DNA from: an uncultured Prevotellaceae bacterium
GTDB lineage: Bacteria; Bacteroidota; Bacteroidia; Bacteroidales; Muribaculaceae
Direction: 5' to 3'
Assembly (NCBI GenBank): GCA_900317325.1
Contig: ONGE01000010.1
Span: 1-64,000 of the forward strand
DNA: 64,000 nucleotides
The notes beneath the pieces are model-generated. The model had not been told where the DNA came from. It saw only the letters and a list, made by a program, of their open reading frames with translations, and did not search any database. Position numbers and translations under genes: made by a program. This document shows, one piece after another, positions 44,728 through 54,613 of this stretch (the first letter of the stretch is position 1; each line of letters starts with the position of its first letter).

Positions 44728-46383
44728 CTACATGCCGATGGATTTGACTTGGGACTCGAAGGTTTCGCGGTCGCCGAGGGCGCCGTTCTTGATTTTGGCG
44801 CGGTAGTTATAGATGGTGTTGACCGAGTAGTGGAGGAACTCGGCGATGCGGCTGCTGTCCTCAATGCCCAAGCGGATGAGGGCGAAGATGCGCACGTCGG
44901 TATTCAGCGCACCCTTCTCGGGCAGGGCAATCCTGCACTCGGGGCGCAACAGGGCATTGAAATCATCGATAAAGTTGGGGAACAGGTGTAGGAAGGTACT
45001 GTCGAACATCTCGTAGAGTTCCGTCAGGTTCTTGTCCCTGAGTTCGTTACCCTCGGTAATCTTGTACAGCGCATCCAGGTCCTTGCTCTTGACCATCTTG
45101 TTGACGCGCTTGCGCATCTCGTCAAGGCGGTCGATGTAGAAGGAGCACAGGTGAATGAAGCGTCCCACATACTCGTCCTTGACACGGTTAGACTCGTTGA
45201 GTTTCAGGTTGGTCTCCTGCATCTGCTTGTTGAGGTCGGACAGCTGAGTGTTCAGTTGCGCTAACTGCGTATTACTCTCGCTGAGCTCGTTACGGGCCCG
45301 GGCGAGTTTCTTGCGCTGACTGTTGCTGTAGAACAGGATAGCCAGGAACAAGGCCGCCAACAGGCTGGACACTATGGCCAAGACGGTGAGTTGGCGGTTG
45401 GCACGCTTGAGCGAAGCCTCATAGTTGTCGCTGATTGCGGTCAAGACGGGCGAAATCTGGCTATTGCGCTTGACCGTGTTGAACTTGCTGGCACATTGCC
45501 AGGCGAAATGGATGTAACGGTAAGCCCGCTCCATATCGCCGTCGGCCATGAGTTTGTTGGCCAGTTCCCACATCGCGCCCTGGTCCATCACGGCGTTCTC
45601 GACATCGCTCAAGGCCGACTGGGTGACCCAGTAGCGCGCCTGCACCGAGTCGCCCAGCATCATATAATCCAGATAGCGGTAGAATGCCACGATGGCATAC
45701 TCGTGTGAGCCCTTTTTCACCTGCTTGAGGCGCATGTCGCTGTAACGCAAGGCCCCCTTGGCATCACCGGTGCCATAGCAATTGATTTCCTTCATCTGCA
45801 ACGCCCCGTCATCGTTTATCGAGAAGCTGGCCGTGTCGATCATGGCATTGTAGTGAGCATACTTGTCATAATACTCTTTTTGAAGGCTCGGCACTTTGCA
45901 GTAATACCCCAATTCTCCATATAAATGAGCAAGGGTGCTATAGTACTGGCGCCGGTTGTTAGAGTCCTTAATACCCTGCCCGTCGATGGAGTTCAGCACA
46001 TCCATCGCTTCGTGGTACATACCCGACTCGATGCACTGATAGGCCAACAACAGGCGGCACTCGTCAACACGGACAGGGTCACCCATCCTGTCGGCCAATT
46101 TGATGCATCGGCTGATGTAGTGGATAGCCGAGTCGCTCATGTAGGGTCGATATTCCTGATACAAGCTCCGGTTCAAGTCGTACTGTGTGCGGTTGTCATC
46201 GGATGCGCCAAGCGCAGTTTTATAGGCTTGAATGCGGTTTTCACGCTCACGCACATAGCGGTCGGTATTCTCAATGGCTTTATCGAGTTTGCGATACTCC
46301 TGCTCCAAGTCAATGGTTTGGGCCGTTAAAACATTCAAGCACGACAACAATGACAGGAGGGCAAATATGTAGATTCTTTTCAT
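44728..46383 (-). CDS. DUF6377-type membrane regulator: signal peptide, TPR, membrane helix, coiled coil, HTH
   Basis: 551 residues. A signal peptide (MKRIYIFALLSLLSCLNVLT) is followed by TPR-like helices in the periplasm (~25-330), one membrane helix (~337-356, LAIVSSLLAALFLAILFY), a long coiled coil (ELSESNTQLAQLNTQLSDLN) and a C-terminal cytoplasmic region ending in a LuxR-like helix-turn-helix (RIAEFLHYSVNTIYNYRAKI). Proteins of this build are found next to SusC/SusD operons in Bacteroidales and are taken to sense a periplasmic oligosaccharide and control the operon. It diverges from the SusC gene at 46747 with its own promoter (46413-46444), which supports that role here. Confidence 0.88.
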   Translation of the reverse strand: MKRIYIFALLSLLSCLNVLTAQTIDLEQEYRKLDKAIENTDRYVRERENRIQAYKTALGASDDNRTQYDLNRSLYQEYRPYMSDSAIHYISRCIKLADRMGDPVRVDECRLLLAYQCIESGMYHEAMDVLNSIDGQGIKDSNNRRQYYSTLAHLYGELGYYCKVPSLQKEYYDKYAHYNAMIDTASFSINDDGALQMKEINCYGTGDAKGALRYSDMRLKQVKKGSHEYAIVAFYRYLDYMMLGDSVQARYWVTQSALSDVENAVMDQGAMWELANKLMADGDMERAYRYIHFAWQCASKFNTVKRNSQISPVLTAISDNYEASLKRANRQLTVLAIVSSLLAALFLAILFYSNSQRKKLARARNELSESNTQLAQLNTQLSDLNKQMQETNLKLNESNRVKDEYVGRFIHLCSFYIDRLDEMRKRVNKMVKSKDLDALYKITEGNELRDKNLTELYEMFDSTFLHLFPNFIDDFNALLRPECRIALPEKGALNTDVRIFALIRLGIEDSSRIAEFLHYSVNTIYNYRAKIKNGALGDRETFESQVKSIGM

Positions 46384-46412
46384 TCAGTTTTTAGGTTGTT
46401 AGCTAAGCGTTG

Positions 46413-46444
46413 CAAATGTACTTGTAAAATCCTTATCGGGCAAC
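46413..46444 (-). promoter_or_regulatory. promoter of the DUF6377-type regulator gene
   Basis: GTTG (46441-46444, minus strand), 20-base spacer, TACATTTG (46413-46420), about 30 bases before the ATG at 46383. Confidence 0.65.
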
Positions 46445-46626
46445 AAAAAGGGCAAAATGTTGGCAAAAATTGATGGTTTTCGTCACAAATGGGCCTATAT
46501 TTTAACCACTTTTTAACGATTGGTGATATTTTACAACTATTTGTCAATCAAAAGACTACAAAAAATCAACGGTCAAAATCATCCACTTTTTTGTTTTTCG
46601 CCCGCGCGACGCATATATTATTAGAG

Positions 46627-46634
46627 TAAATTTG
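46627..46634 (+). promoter_or_regulatory. -7 box of the first PUL operon
   Basis: TAAATTTG, about 112 bases before the SusC ATG. The region 20 bases upstream is GC-rich (cgcccgcgcg) and lacks TTTG, as expected if an activator is needed. Confidence 0.5.
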
Positions 46635-46746
46635 CGCTGTGACCATCACTTGAAGTCAGTCACACCACCTGACCGAAAACATTCATCCAACGAATCGAAC
46701 AACAATTATATTACCAAATCATTTTATAAACCAAAACAAATGTGAC

Positions 46747-49700
46747 ATGAAAGAGAAAAGATTACTTTCACTGCTGTTGACAGTCATGCTGGCAATAGTG
46801 GCATTTGCACAAAACCAGACCTTCACGGGCACAATCGTTGATACCAACGGTGAGCCGGTGATTGGCGCTACTGTTGTGCAAAAAGGCACGTCGAACACCA
46901 CCGTTACGGACTTCGACGGCAATTTTTCGATCACCTGCCCTGCGGGTGCCGAATTGGAAATCACCTATGTGGGCTATGGTAAGCAAACCGTGCTTGCCAG
47001 CCGAGACATGCACATCACCCTTACCGAGGACTCCGAGTTGCTTAACGAGGTGGTCGTGATCGGTTACGGTGTGCAGAAGAAGAGCGTTGTGACGGCCTCT
47101 ATCGCCAAGGTTTCGTCGGAAGACTTGGCTGGTAAGACCCGCCTGCGCGCCGAAGACGCCCTGAAGGGTATGGCCGCCGGTGTCAGCGTCACTTCTTCCT
47201 CTGGTCAGCCTGGTTCACAGTCGATGATCCGCGTGCGCGGTATCGGCACCATCAACAACTCCAACCCCCTCTACATCATTGACGGCATGCCCACCGACCA
47301 GTATGGTATGGAGAGCGTTAACCCCAATGATATCGAGAGCATCGAGGTGTTGAAGGATGCTGCCTCGGGCGCCATCTATGGTGCTCGTGCCGCCAACGGT
47401 GTTATCCTCGTGACCACCAAGAAGGGCAAGAAGGGTAAAGCCAACATCAACTACGACTTCTCTTATGGCTGGCAGAACCCCTGGCGCTACCGCGATGTTA
47501 CCGGTGCCACCGACTATGCCATCCTGCAGAACGAGCGTCGCCTGCAGAACGGCCTGAGTCCTCTCTATGCCGATCCCTACAACCTGGTTGACGCCAACGG
47601 CGACAAAATCGTGGGCTTCGGTACTGACTGGCAGAAGCTGCTGTTCAACAAGAACGCCCCCATCATGCAACACGACATCTCGGTGAGCGGAGCCTCGGAG
47701 AAGGTGAACTACTACCTCTCGCTGGGTTACTTCACCCAGGACGGTATCGTCGGCGGTAACTTCGGCCAGTCGAACTATGACCGTCTGACCATCCGCGCCA
47801 ACAACCAGTTCAACCTCATCGACGCTACCAAGGAGCGCAACTTCCTGAACAAATTGGATCTGGGCGCTAACCTTTCTTATATGCGCGTGCACAGCACCGG
47901 CATCGAGGCCAACTCCACTTGGGGCTCTCCTCTGGGTTCAGCCCTCTATCTGGCTCCTACCCTGCCCGTCACCCTGAGGGGCACCATTGCTAATGAGATG
48001 CTTGACCGCTATAGCGCTTTTGATCTGTACACTGACGAGAACGGCCATCCTTACACCATCCCCGGATTCATCGGCAGCTACCAGGAGCAGAACAACCCCA
48101 TCGCCATGATGCAGGGCACTCCCAACAAGAATTGGAGCCACAAGTTCATGCCCAAGTTCTCGATTGACTTGCAGCTGTTCGACGAGTTGAGGTACCACTT
48201 CACCTACAGCGCCGAGCTCTCGTTCTGGGGCTATGATGGCGCCACCAAGCAGATGTACTACCTCTCGGGTAACAACAATGCCGACCACACCTCGGCAGTC
48301 GCCTTCAAGGGTAACAACTGCACCTGGCAGATTGAAAACACGATAACCTACGATAAGACCTTCGGCAAGCACACCATCGGCGTTGTGCTCGGCCAGAGTG
48401 CCTTGAAGTTCAAGGGTGATGAGCTGGGTGGCTCGCACTGGTATCTCGTGAATCCTGACAAGCCCAGCATCAACTACACCACCGGTGGCGATATTGAAAT
48501 CTCGACCGATGCCGATGGCAAGATGACAGGTGCAACAAGCCTCGTGGGTGTATGGGGCGGTCCCTATACCGAGCACCGTTTGTCGTCACTGTTCGCCCGC
48601 GTGAGCTACAACTATGACGAGCGCTACATGTTCCAGGCAACCGTGCGCCGTGACGGTTCGAGCCGCTTCGGTTCAAACCACAGGTACGGTATCTTCCCGT
48701 CGTTCTCGCTGGGTTGGAACATCATGAACGAGAAGTTCATGGAGGACCAGCGCGACTGGCTGAGCAACATGAAGCTGCGCTTCAGCTGGGGTAAGAACGG
48801 TAACGACAACATCGGTGACTTCGCTTACACAACCATGACTACACTGGGTAACACCAGCAACTACTACTTCGGACAGACCGCTGCTATGGTTTACGGCTCC
48901 AAGGCCAACCGCCTGGCTAACGAAGACCTGAAGTGGGAGGAGAGCGAGCAGACCGACCTCGGCCTCGATTTGGGCTTCTGGAACAACAAGTTGACCTTCA
49001 GCGTCGACTACTATATCAAGAAGACCAACGGCATGATCATCGAGATGCCCATCCCGAGCTACGTGGGTGAGGCCCGTCCTCTGGCCAACGTGGGTGACAT
49101 GGAGAACAGCGGTATCGAGTTCGAACTCGGCTATCGTTGGAATATTGCTGATGTCCACTTTGCCTTGAAGGGCAACGCTTCCTATCTGAAGAACAAGCTG
49201 AAGAACCTGGGTAACGACACCGGCTTCCTGAACTATGGCATCAGCCAGTTCAGCGATGGCGGCACTCGCGCCGAGAACGGCCAGCCGTTCCCCTTCTTCT
49301 ACGGTTACAAGACCGACGGTATCCTCCAGACCAAGGCCGAGGCCGAGGCCTACAACAGCAAGTACGGCACGCTGTCTAACCCCGGCGACTTCCGCTTTGT
49401 GGACACCAACGGCGACAACAAGATCAACAGCGACGACCGCACCAACATCGGTAACGGCATGCCCGACTGGGCCTATGGTCTGAACTTCGACATGGACTGG
49501 AGAGGCTTTGACTTTGGCGTATTCTTCCAGGGCGTATCAGGTGCCGACGTATTCGATGCCACCTACCGCCAGGACATCGCTTCGGGTAACTATCCCACCT
49601 GGGTGCTCCAGCGCTGGACCGGTGAAGGCACCAGCGACAAGGTGCCCACCCTCGGTGACTCCAAGAACTGGGTATGCAGCGACATGTATATTCAGGATGG

Positions 49701-49935
49701 CAGCTACCTGCGCTTGAAGAACATCACTCTGGGTTACACTCTGCACCCTAACCTCACCAGCAAGATCGGCATCAGCCGTCTGCGCATCTACGGCCGTGCC
49801 GAGAACCTGTTCACCTGGACCAAGTACTGGGGCTTCGATCCTGAGATCGGCTCTGGTTCCACCAGCCTTGGCGTGGACTACGGTGTATATCCGCAGGCCC
49901 GCACCTACACTATCGGTTGCAACATCTCATTCTAA
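46747..49935 (+). CDS. SusC-family TonB-dependent receptor of the beta-glucan PUL
   Basis: 1062 residues, full length. Signal peptide (MKEKRLLSLLLTVMLAIVAF, AQNQ), carboxypeptidase-D-like domain at ~25-100 (TGTIVDTNGEPVIGATVVQK), TonB-box region (EVVVIGYGVQKK), plug (~110-240, with GAIYGARAANGVILVTTKKG) and barrel ending TIGCNISF. It would import beta-glucan oligosaccharides together with SusD 23 bases downstream. The substrate is inferred from the GH16 and GH5-GH3 genes in the same operon. Confidence 0.96.
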   Translation: MKEKRLLSLLLTVMLAIVAFAQNQTFTGTIVDTNGEPVIGATVVQKGTSNTTVTDFDGNFSITCPAGAELEITYVGYGKQTVLASRDMHITLTEDSELLNEVVVIGYGVQKKSVVTASIAKVSSEDLAGKTRLRAEDALKGMAAGVSVTSSSGQPGSQSMIRVRGIGTINNSNPLYIIDGMPTDQYGMESVNPNDIESIEVLKDAASGAIYGARAANGVILVTTKKGKKGKANINYDFSYGWQNPWRYRDVTGATDYAILQNERRLQNGLSPLYADPYNLVDANGDKIVGFGTDWQKLLFNKNAPIMQHDISVSGASEKVNYYLSLGYFTQDGIVGGNFGQSNYDRLTIRANNQFNLIDATKERNFLNKLDLGANLSYMRVHSTGIEANSTWGSPLGSALYLAPTLPVTLRGTIANEMLDRYSAFDLYTDENGHPYTIPGFIGSYQEQNNPIAMMQGTPNKNWSHKFMPKFSIDLQLFDELRYHFTYSAELSFWGYDGATKQMYYLSGNNNADHTSAVAFKGNNCTWQIENTITYDKTFGKHTIGVVLGQSALKFKGDELGGSHWYLVNPDKPSINYTTGGDIEISTDADGKMTGATSLVGVWGGPYTEHRLSSLFARVSYNYDERYMFQATVRRDGSSRFGSNHRYGIFPSFSLGWNIMNEKFMEDQRDWLSNMKLRFSWGKNGNDNIGDFAYTTMTTLGNTSNYYFGQTAAMVYGSKANRLANEDLKWEESEQTDLGLDLGFWNNKLTFSVDYYIKKTNGMIIEMPIPSYVGEARPLANVGDMENSGIEFELGYRWNIADVHFALKGNASYLKNKLKNLGNDTGFLNYGISQFSDGGTRAENGQPFPFFYGYKTDGILQTKAEAEAYNSKYGTLSNPGDFRFVDTNGDNKINSDDRTNIGNGMPDWAYGLNFDMDWRGFDFGVFFQGVSGADVFDATYRQDIASGNYPTWVLQRWTGEGTSDKVPTLGDSKNWVCSDMYIQDGSYLRLKNITLGYTLHPNLTSKIGISRLRIYGRAENLFTWTKYWGFDPEIGSGSTSLGVDYGVYPQARTYTIGCNISF

Positions 49936-49958
49936 ACAATCCATAAAGAATTATCAAT

Positions 49959-51494
49959 ATGAATAAGCATATTTATATCATAGCAGGCCTGTGTGCAGCT
50001 CTTATGGCCTTGACAGCCTGCAGCGACGATTTTCTTGAGGTGAAGAACCCGACGGGTGAGCCTCTTGAGGAATATTACTCCAACGAGGAGACACTGAACG
50101 AGGCGCTGACCGCAGCCTATGCTCCTCTGCATTGGCCCGACTGGGATGGCACAGCCTACAACGACCTCACTGTTGACGGTGAGATCATGGGCGACGACTT
50201 CTGGGTAGGCGGAGCGGATAACACCGACAACCAGCACTGGCACCGCCTGTTCAACTTTGAAGCCGACGGCAACAACACCCTCGCTACCCTGTGGGGTGAC
50301 TTCTACAGTGGCATCAAGCGTTGCAACGACGCCATCAAGTATGCTTCTTGGGAAAGTTCCGCCAGCGAGAACTTCCGCATTTCGATGGAGATGCAGGCTC
50401 GCTTGTTGCGCGTGTACTATTATAATATCCTGTGGCACTACTACGGAAACGTGCCCTTCTATCTGGAGAACCTCTCGCAGCCTTACACGGCCCCGCAGAT
50501 CAGTGCCGACGAGATCTACAACCAGCTTCTTCCCGAGCTCGAGGAGATCATCGCCTCTAACGTGCTGCCGATGCGTTGGCCCAATGCCGAGTCCGGTCGT
50601 GTGAGCCAGGCCTTCGCCTATATGCTCTATGCCGAGATGGTGATGTACCAGAACGACAACAGCCGTTATGCTCAGGCTCTCGCCTACATGAAGCAGATCA
50701 TCGGCGACAGCAACTACAAGCTCAACCCCAGTTTCAAGGACCTGTGGCAGGAGAGTGGCGAGTGGTGCTCCGAGAGCATCTTCGAGATCAACTACAACGA
50801 TGACCAGGCCCAGCGTGACTGGAGCACCTCGATGGCTGCCGGTGGTACCGTATTCCCCACCCTGTGCTCACCTAACGGCTGGGGCGGCGGTGAAGGCTGG
50901 GACAGCGGCAACGACGGTTGGGGCTTCCTGCCCATGCGCCTCGAGGCCTATAGCATGTACGACGAGAATGACTTGCGTCGCGATGTCACCTGCTGGGACG
51001 TTCGTGGTTACGACTACACTCAGCGCTATCAGGACACCCACATCTGGCACGGCAAGTATCGTCCCCAGTCAGCCAACAACAAGGACTGCCCGACTTCCAA
51101 GAACCTGAACTATAACAACAACAAGCGCATCTACCGCTATGCCGAGACCCTGCTCAACGCAGCCGAGCTGATTCTGCAGACTGGAGGCAGCGCAGCCGAG
51201 GCTACCGGCTATGTCAACGAGGTTCGCGCTCGTGCCGGTCTCCCCGCATTGACCAGTGTCACCATCGATGACATCTTCACCGAGCGTCATCTCGAGTTCT
51301 GCGGCGAGGGCAAGCGCTACTTCGACCTCGTGCGTGCTGAAGGCATCCCCGGTGCCATTCAGAAGGCTTCTACCGTATTGGTTCCTGACCACTACGGCTA
51401 TCGCACCAACAGCTGGACCCCCAGTAAGAAATACATTCCTCTGGCACAGTCTGAGCTCGATGCTGATCCCACGCTGGTTCAGAACAACTATTGA
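49959..51494 (+). CDS. SusD-family glycan-binding lipoprotein
   Basis: 511 residues with a lipoprotein signal (MNKHIYIIAGLCAALMALTA, then Cys). The mature start is SDDFLEVKNPTG. TPR-like helices and the family ending (FTERHLEFCGEGKRYFDLVR) are plain. It is the lid of the SusC receptor just upstream and binds the incoming oligosaccharide. Confidence 0.95.
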   Translation: MNKHIYIIAGLCAALMALTACSDDFLEVKNPTGEPLEEYYSNEETLNEALTAAYAPLHWPDWDGTAYNDLTVDGEIMGDDFWVGGADNTDNQHWHRLFNFEADGNNTLATLWGDFYSGIKRCNDAIKYASWESSASENFRISMEMQARLLRVYYYNILWHYYGNVPFYLENLSQPYTAPQISADEIYNQLLPELEEIIASNVLPMRWPNAESGRVSQAFAYMLYAEMVMYQNDNSRYAQALAYMKQIIGDSNYKLNPSFKDLWQESGEWCSESIFEINYNDDQAQRDWSTSMAAGGTVFPTLCSPNGWGGGEGWDSGNDGWGFLPMRLEAYSMYDENDLRRDVTCWDVRGYDYTQRYQDTHIWHGKYRPQSANNKDCPTSKNLNYNNNKRIYRYAETLLNAAELILQTGGSAAEATGYVNEVRARAGLPALTSVTIDDIFTERHLEFCGEGKRYFDLVRAEGIPGAIQKASTVLVPDHYGYRTNSWTPSKKYIPLAQSELDADPTLVQNNY

Positions 51495-51533
51495 TTTGAC
51501 GAATTAGAAATCAGTAATTAGAAATTAGATATT

Positions 51534-53477
51534 ATGATTACCAAGATAAACAAAATAAGCAGCGCAATAGCAATCCTGTTATTGGCTATGGCATTCACGG
51601 CCTGCTCACCCGAGGAATTTGAAGGTGCAGACCCCAACGGCCTCCCCACGGTGAGCGGCATTGACTTCTCGCTCTCGGTTGACCAGGAGACCAACCAGAT
51701 GATTGCCAACTACACTCCGCAGCCTGGTACCTATCCCGTCTGGATTCTCGACGGCACGTCCTACTCCACCCTTCAAGAGGTGGGTTACAAGAACAGCGAG
51801 GCCGGTACTCACACCATCGAGCTTCGTCTGGGTAACCGCAACGGCATCAGCCAGACCGGTATCAAGAAGGAATACACCTTCAACGAGTCCAAGATTGACT
51901 ATTCCAACGACTTCCGCCGCATCGCCAACAAAGAGTGGCGCATCGACCACAAGGAAGTGGCTCACATGGCCTGCGGTCCTGCCGGAACTGCTGGTACAGG
52001 ATGGTGGTCGGCCCAGCCCGATGAGAAGAAGGACTTCGGCGTGTATGACGACCGCATCATTTTCACGGCCGAGACTCTCAAGGGAGGCACTTACACCTAT
52101 AATGCCGGTTTAGACGGGGTTACCTATGTGAACAACGGAACAACCAAGTGGGGCAAAACTGGGCCTGATGACTGGGATGCCGTCGTCGTTGAGGGCGAGC
52201 AGGTTTCCAGCTGGAGCTTCGAAGTGTACGACTGGGAAGATGCTGACGGTAACGTGACCAAGCAGACCTACATTCAGCTTGCTCCCAACACGGCTTTCCC
52301 CTACATCAGCTCTGACGAGCAGTACGAGAACCCGCGCTTCCGCATCGAGTCTCTGACTGCCAAGAAGATGGTGCTCATTTATGAGCCTAAAGATCGCGGC
52401 ATCGCATGGCGCTTCATCTTCACCAGCGATCCCGATGAGAAGGGATTCTTCGGTTTCGACCCCAACAGCGACTTCAACATGTGGAAGAACGTGGATTACA
52501 ACATGTTCTTCTGGTACGCTCCCGGCTGGAGTCAGATTGCCGACCCGACCTTTGAGGCTGGCGACAATGACTATTCCGTATTCCTGCCCGAGGCAACTAC
52601 CGACCAGTGGCAGGCTCAGATGGCCTTCAAGACGACCAACATTTCGACCTCGGCCGACAAGAACTATGACTTCTCCTGCCACCTCGTCAGCGACAAGGAC
52701 ATCAACGGTGTTACCGTGAAGCTCGTGATGGAGGGTGATGACAACGTCTTCTACTTTGCCGACCGCATCGACCTGAAGGCTGGCGAGGACTATCTCTTCT
52801 GGAAGAGCGACATGCCCGGTATCGACATGGAGCATGTGAACCTGTTCTTCGACTTTGGTGGCTGTCCCGCTGGAACGACTGTCAATATCTATAACATCGT
52901 GCTCAAGGACCATGCCAACGACGACGGCACCACGCCGCCCCAGGAGCCCGACGAGCCCCAAGTTGAATGGGTTGACGTGAATTCTCCCGATAACCTGGGT
53001 GCCGGTTTCAATACCGCAGGCACGATGAGCTTCTGGTGGGCCGACGCCGGTTGGTCACAGATCAGTGACCCGGGCTTCTCCTATGCCAACGGTGTCTACA
53101 CCATCACTGCCAACGATGCTACCGTATCGGAGTGGCAGGCCCAGTGCGCCATCAACGGCGTGCCCCTGCACATCGAGAAGGGTCAGGGCTATGATGTGCG
53201 TGTCACCATCACCACCAACATGGAATTGGCTCGTGCCACCGTCAAGGTCAATAAGGATCCTGATGTGACCAATGACCCCAACACGCTTTGCTACAATGGC
53301 CAGTTCTATCTTGAGGATGGCGAGAACGTGCTCCAGTTCGTTAACGTCGTTGCCATGAACGGCGGTGATCAGATTGAGTTTGATCAGGGCAAGTTCATCC
53401 TCGACTTCGGTGGCTGTCCCGCCGGCTTTGAGGCCAAGGTGAGCAACATCATCATCCAGAAGCACAAAGCACAATAA
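51534..53477 (+). CDS. surface glycan-binding lipoprotein with two related C-terminal modules
   Basis: 647 residues. Lipoprotein signal ending AFTAC. An Ig/PKD-like domain (~30-120) and a long middle domain (~125-300) are followed by two related beta-sandwich modules. Module 1 (~320-470, FFWYAPGWSQIADP to FDFGGCPAGTTVNI) and module 2 (~490-645, FWWADAGWSQISDP to LDFGGCPAGFEAKV) share the same opening and closing motifs, so one arose by duplication. They resemble family-4-like carbohydrate-binding modules with exposed Trp. The position (after SusD, before GH16) is that of SusE/SGBP proteins that hold polysaccharide at the cell surface. Substrate specificity is inferred from neighbours. Confidence 0.85.
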   Translation: MITKINKISSAIAILLLAMAFTACSPEEFEGADPNGLPTVSGIDFSLSVDQETNQMIANYTPQPGTYPVWILDGTSYSTLQEVGYKNSEAGTHTIELRLGNRNGISQTGIKKEYTFNESKIDYSNDFRRIANKEWRIDHKEVAHMACGPAGTAGTGWWSAQPDEKKDFGVYDDRIIFTAETLKGGTYTYNAGLDGVTYVNNGTTKWGKTGPDDWDAVVVEGEQVSSWSFEVYDWEDADGNVTKQTYIQLAPNTAFPYISSDEQYENPRFRIESLTAKKMVLIYEPKDRGIAWRFIFTSDPDEKGFFGFDPNSDFNMWKNVDYNMFFWYAPGWSQIADPTFEAGDNDYSVFLPEATTDQWQAQMAFKTTNISTSADKNYDFSCHLVSDKDINGVTVKLVMEGDDNVFYFADRIDLKAGEDYLFWKSDMPGIDMEHVNLFFDFGGCPAGTTVNIYNIVLKDHANDDGTTPPQEPDEPQVEWVDVNSPDNLGAGFNTAGTMSFWWADAGWSQISDPGFSYANGVYTITANDATVSEWQAQCAINGVPLHIEKGQGYDVRVTITTNMELARATVKVNKDPDVTNDPNTLCYNGQFYLEDGENVLQFVNVVAMNGGDQIEFDQGKFILDFGGCPAGFEAKVSNIIIQKHKAQ

Positions 53478-53486
53478 TCATTCAAG

Positions 53487-54590
53487 ATGAAACGCTATAT
53501 GCTTCATACGCTTTTGCTATCTCTCGCCGCAGTCCTTTTGGGCTGCGGGGGAGACGGCAAGGATGAGCCGACACCTGCGATAGCCATCACGGTCTCGCAG
53601 GAAAGCATCTCGGTTCCTGCCAGCGGAGGCACCTACACCATCAATGTCACCACCACCGGCAAGGAGTGGGGCGCCTATGATAACAAGGACTTTATCGCCT
53701 TCGACACCAAGAACACCACGTCACAGTCGGGCTCAATCATAATCACCGTAGATGCCAATCCTCTGACCGAGGTTCGTACCGGAGAGGTAACCATCCAGTC
53801 GGGTGCGGCTCGCAAGACCATCACCATCACCCAGGAGGCTGCCGAGGAATCGCCCTACTATGCGCCCGACGGCTACACCCTCGTTTGGAACGACGAGTTC
53901 GACAAGGGCACGGAGTTGAACGGCGACGACTGGAGGCACGAGGTGCAGAACAGTGGTTGGGTTAACCACGAGCTGCAGAACTACGTGAACCATACGACCC
54001 CCGGTGGGAAAAACGTTACCGAGATACGTGACGGCAAACTTCGCATCACCGCACTCAAGGAGAACGGTAAGATTTACTCCGGACGCGTGTATGCCAAGGA
54101 CAAGCAGGGCTGGAAGTATGGCTACATCGAGGCCAGCATCAAGCTGCCCAAGGGCAAGGGAACCTGGCCCGCCTTCTGGATGATGCCCGTTAACTTCCAT
54201 TCCTGGCCTGCCGACGGCGAGATCGACATCATGGAGGAAGTGGGCTACCACCCCGACTATGTATCATCGAGTCTGCATGCCAATGCGCATGTTCACTCCA
54301 ACGGCACGCAGGTCACCCACGAGATGTATTGCAAGGGTGCCGAGGGTGAGTTCCACACCTATGCCATCGAGTGGACGGCCCAGAACATCACCACCTATGT
54401 CGACGGCAAGGTGCAGCTGAGCTACGACAACCGTGGCCTGGGCCGTGACGATTGGCCCTATGACGACCCGTTCTACATCATCTTCAACCTCGCTTGGGGT
54501 GGCGACTGGGGTGGCGCTCAAGGCGTCGACGAGAATGCCCTGCCCGTTACCATGGAGGTGGACTACGTGCGCGTTTTCCAAAAGAAGTAA
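53487..54590 (+). CDS. BACON-GH16 endo-beta-1,3(4)-glucanase, lipoprotein
   Basis: 367 residues. Lipoprotein signal (MKRYMLHTLLLSLAAVLLGC). A BACON domain (~28-120, ISVPASGGTYTINVTTTGKE to KTITITQEA) precedes a GH16 catalytic domain. The active-site motif GEIDIMEEVG gives nucleophile Glu245 and acid/base Glu250; the extra Met between the two Asp/Glu marks the laminarinase/lichenase branch. Substrate-binding aromatics are visible (FWMMPVNFHSWP, NLAWGGDWGG). It would cleave beta-1,3- or mixed-linked glucan at the cell surface. The gene lies nine bases after the binding-protein gene. Confidence 0.93.
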   Translation: MKRYMLHTLLLSLAAVLLGCGGDGKDEPTPAIAITVSQESISVPASGGTYTINVTTTGKEWGAYDNKDFIAFDTKNTTSQSGSIIITVDANPLTEVRTGEVTIQSGAARKTITITQEAAEESPYYAPDGYTLVWNDEFDKGTELNGDDWRHEVQNSGWVNHELQNYVNHTTPGGKNVTEIRDGKLRITALKENGKIYSGRVYAKDKQGWKYGYIEASIKLPKGKGTWPAFWMMPVNFHSWPADGEIDIMEEVGYHPDYVSSSLHANAHVHSNGTQVTHEMYCKGAEGEFHTYAIEWTAQNITTYVDGKVQLSYDNRGLGRDDWPYDDPFYIIFNLAWGGDWGGAQGVDENALPVTMEVDYVRVFQKK

Positions 54591-54613
54591 CTGCTTATCT
54601 CTAAAATGAGTCT

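Larger units (their letters stand above)
46384..46746. other. divergent control region of the PUL, 363 bases
   Basis: AT-rich, holds the regulator promoter on the minus strand and a -7 box toward SusC on the plus strand; no gene is seen. Binding sites of the regulator are expected between about 46440 and 46620, but no clear repeat stands out. Confidence 0.5.
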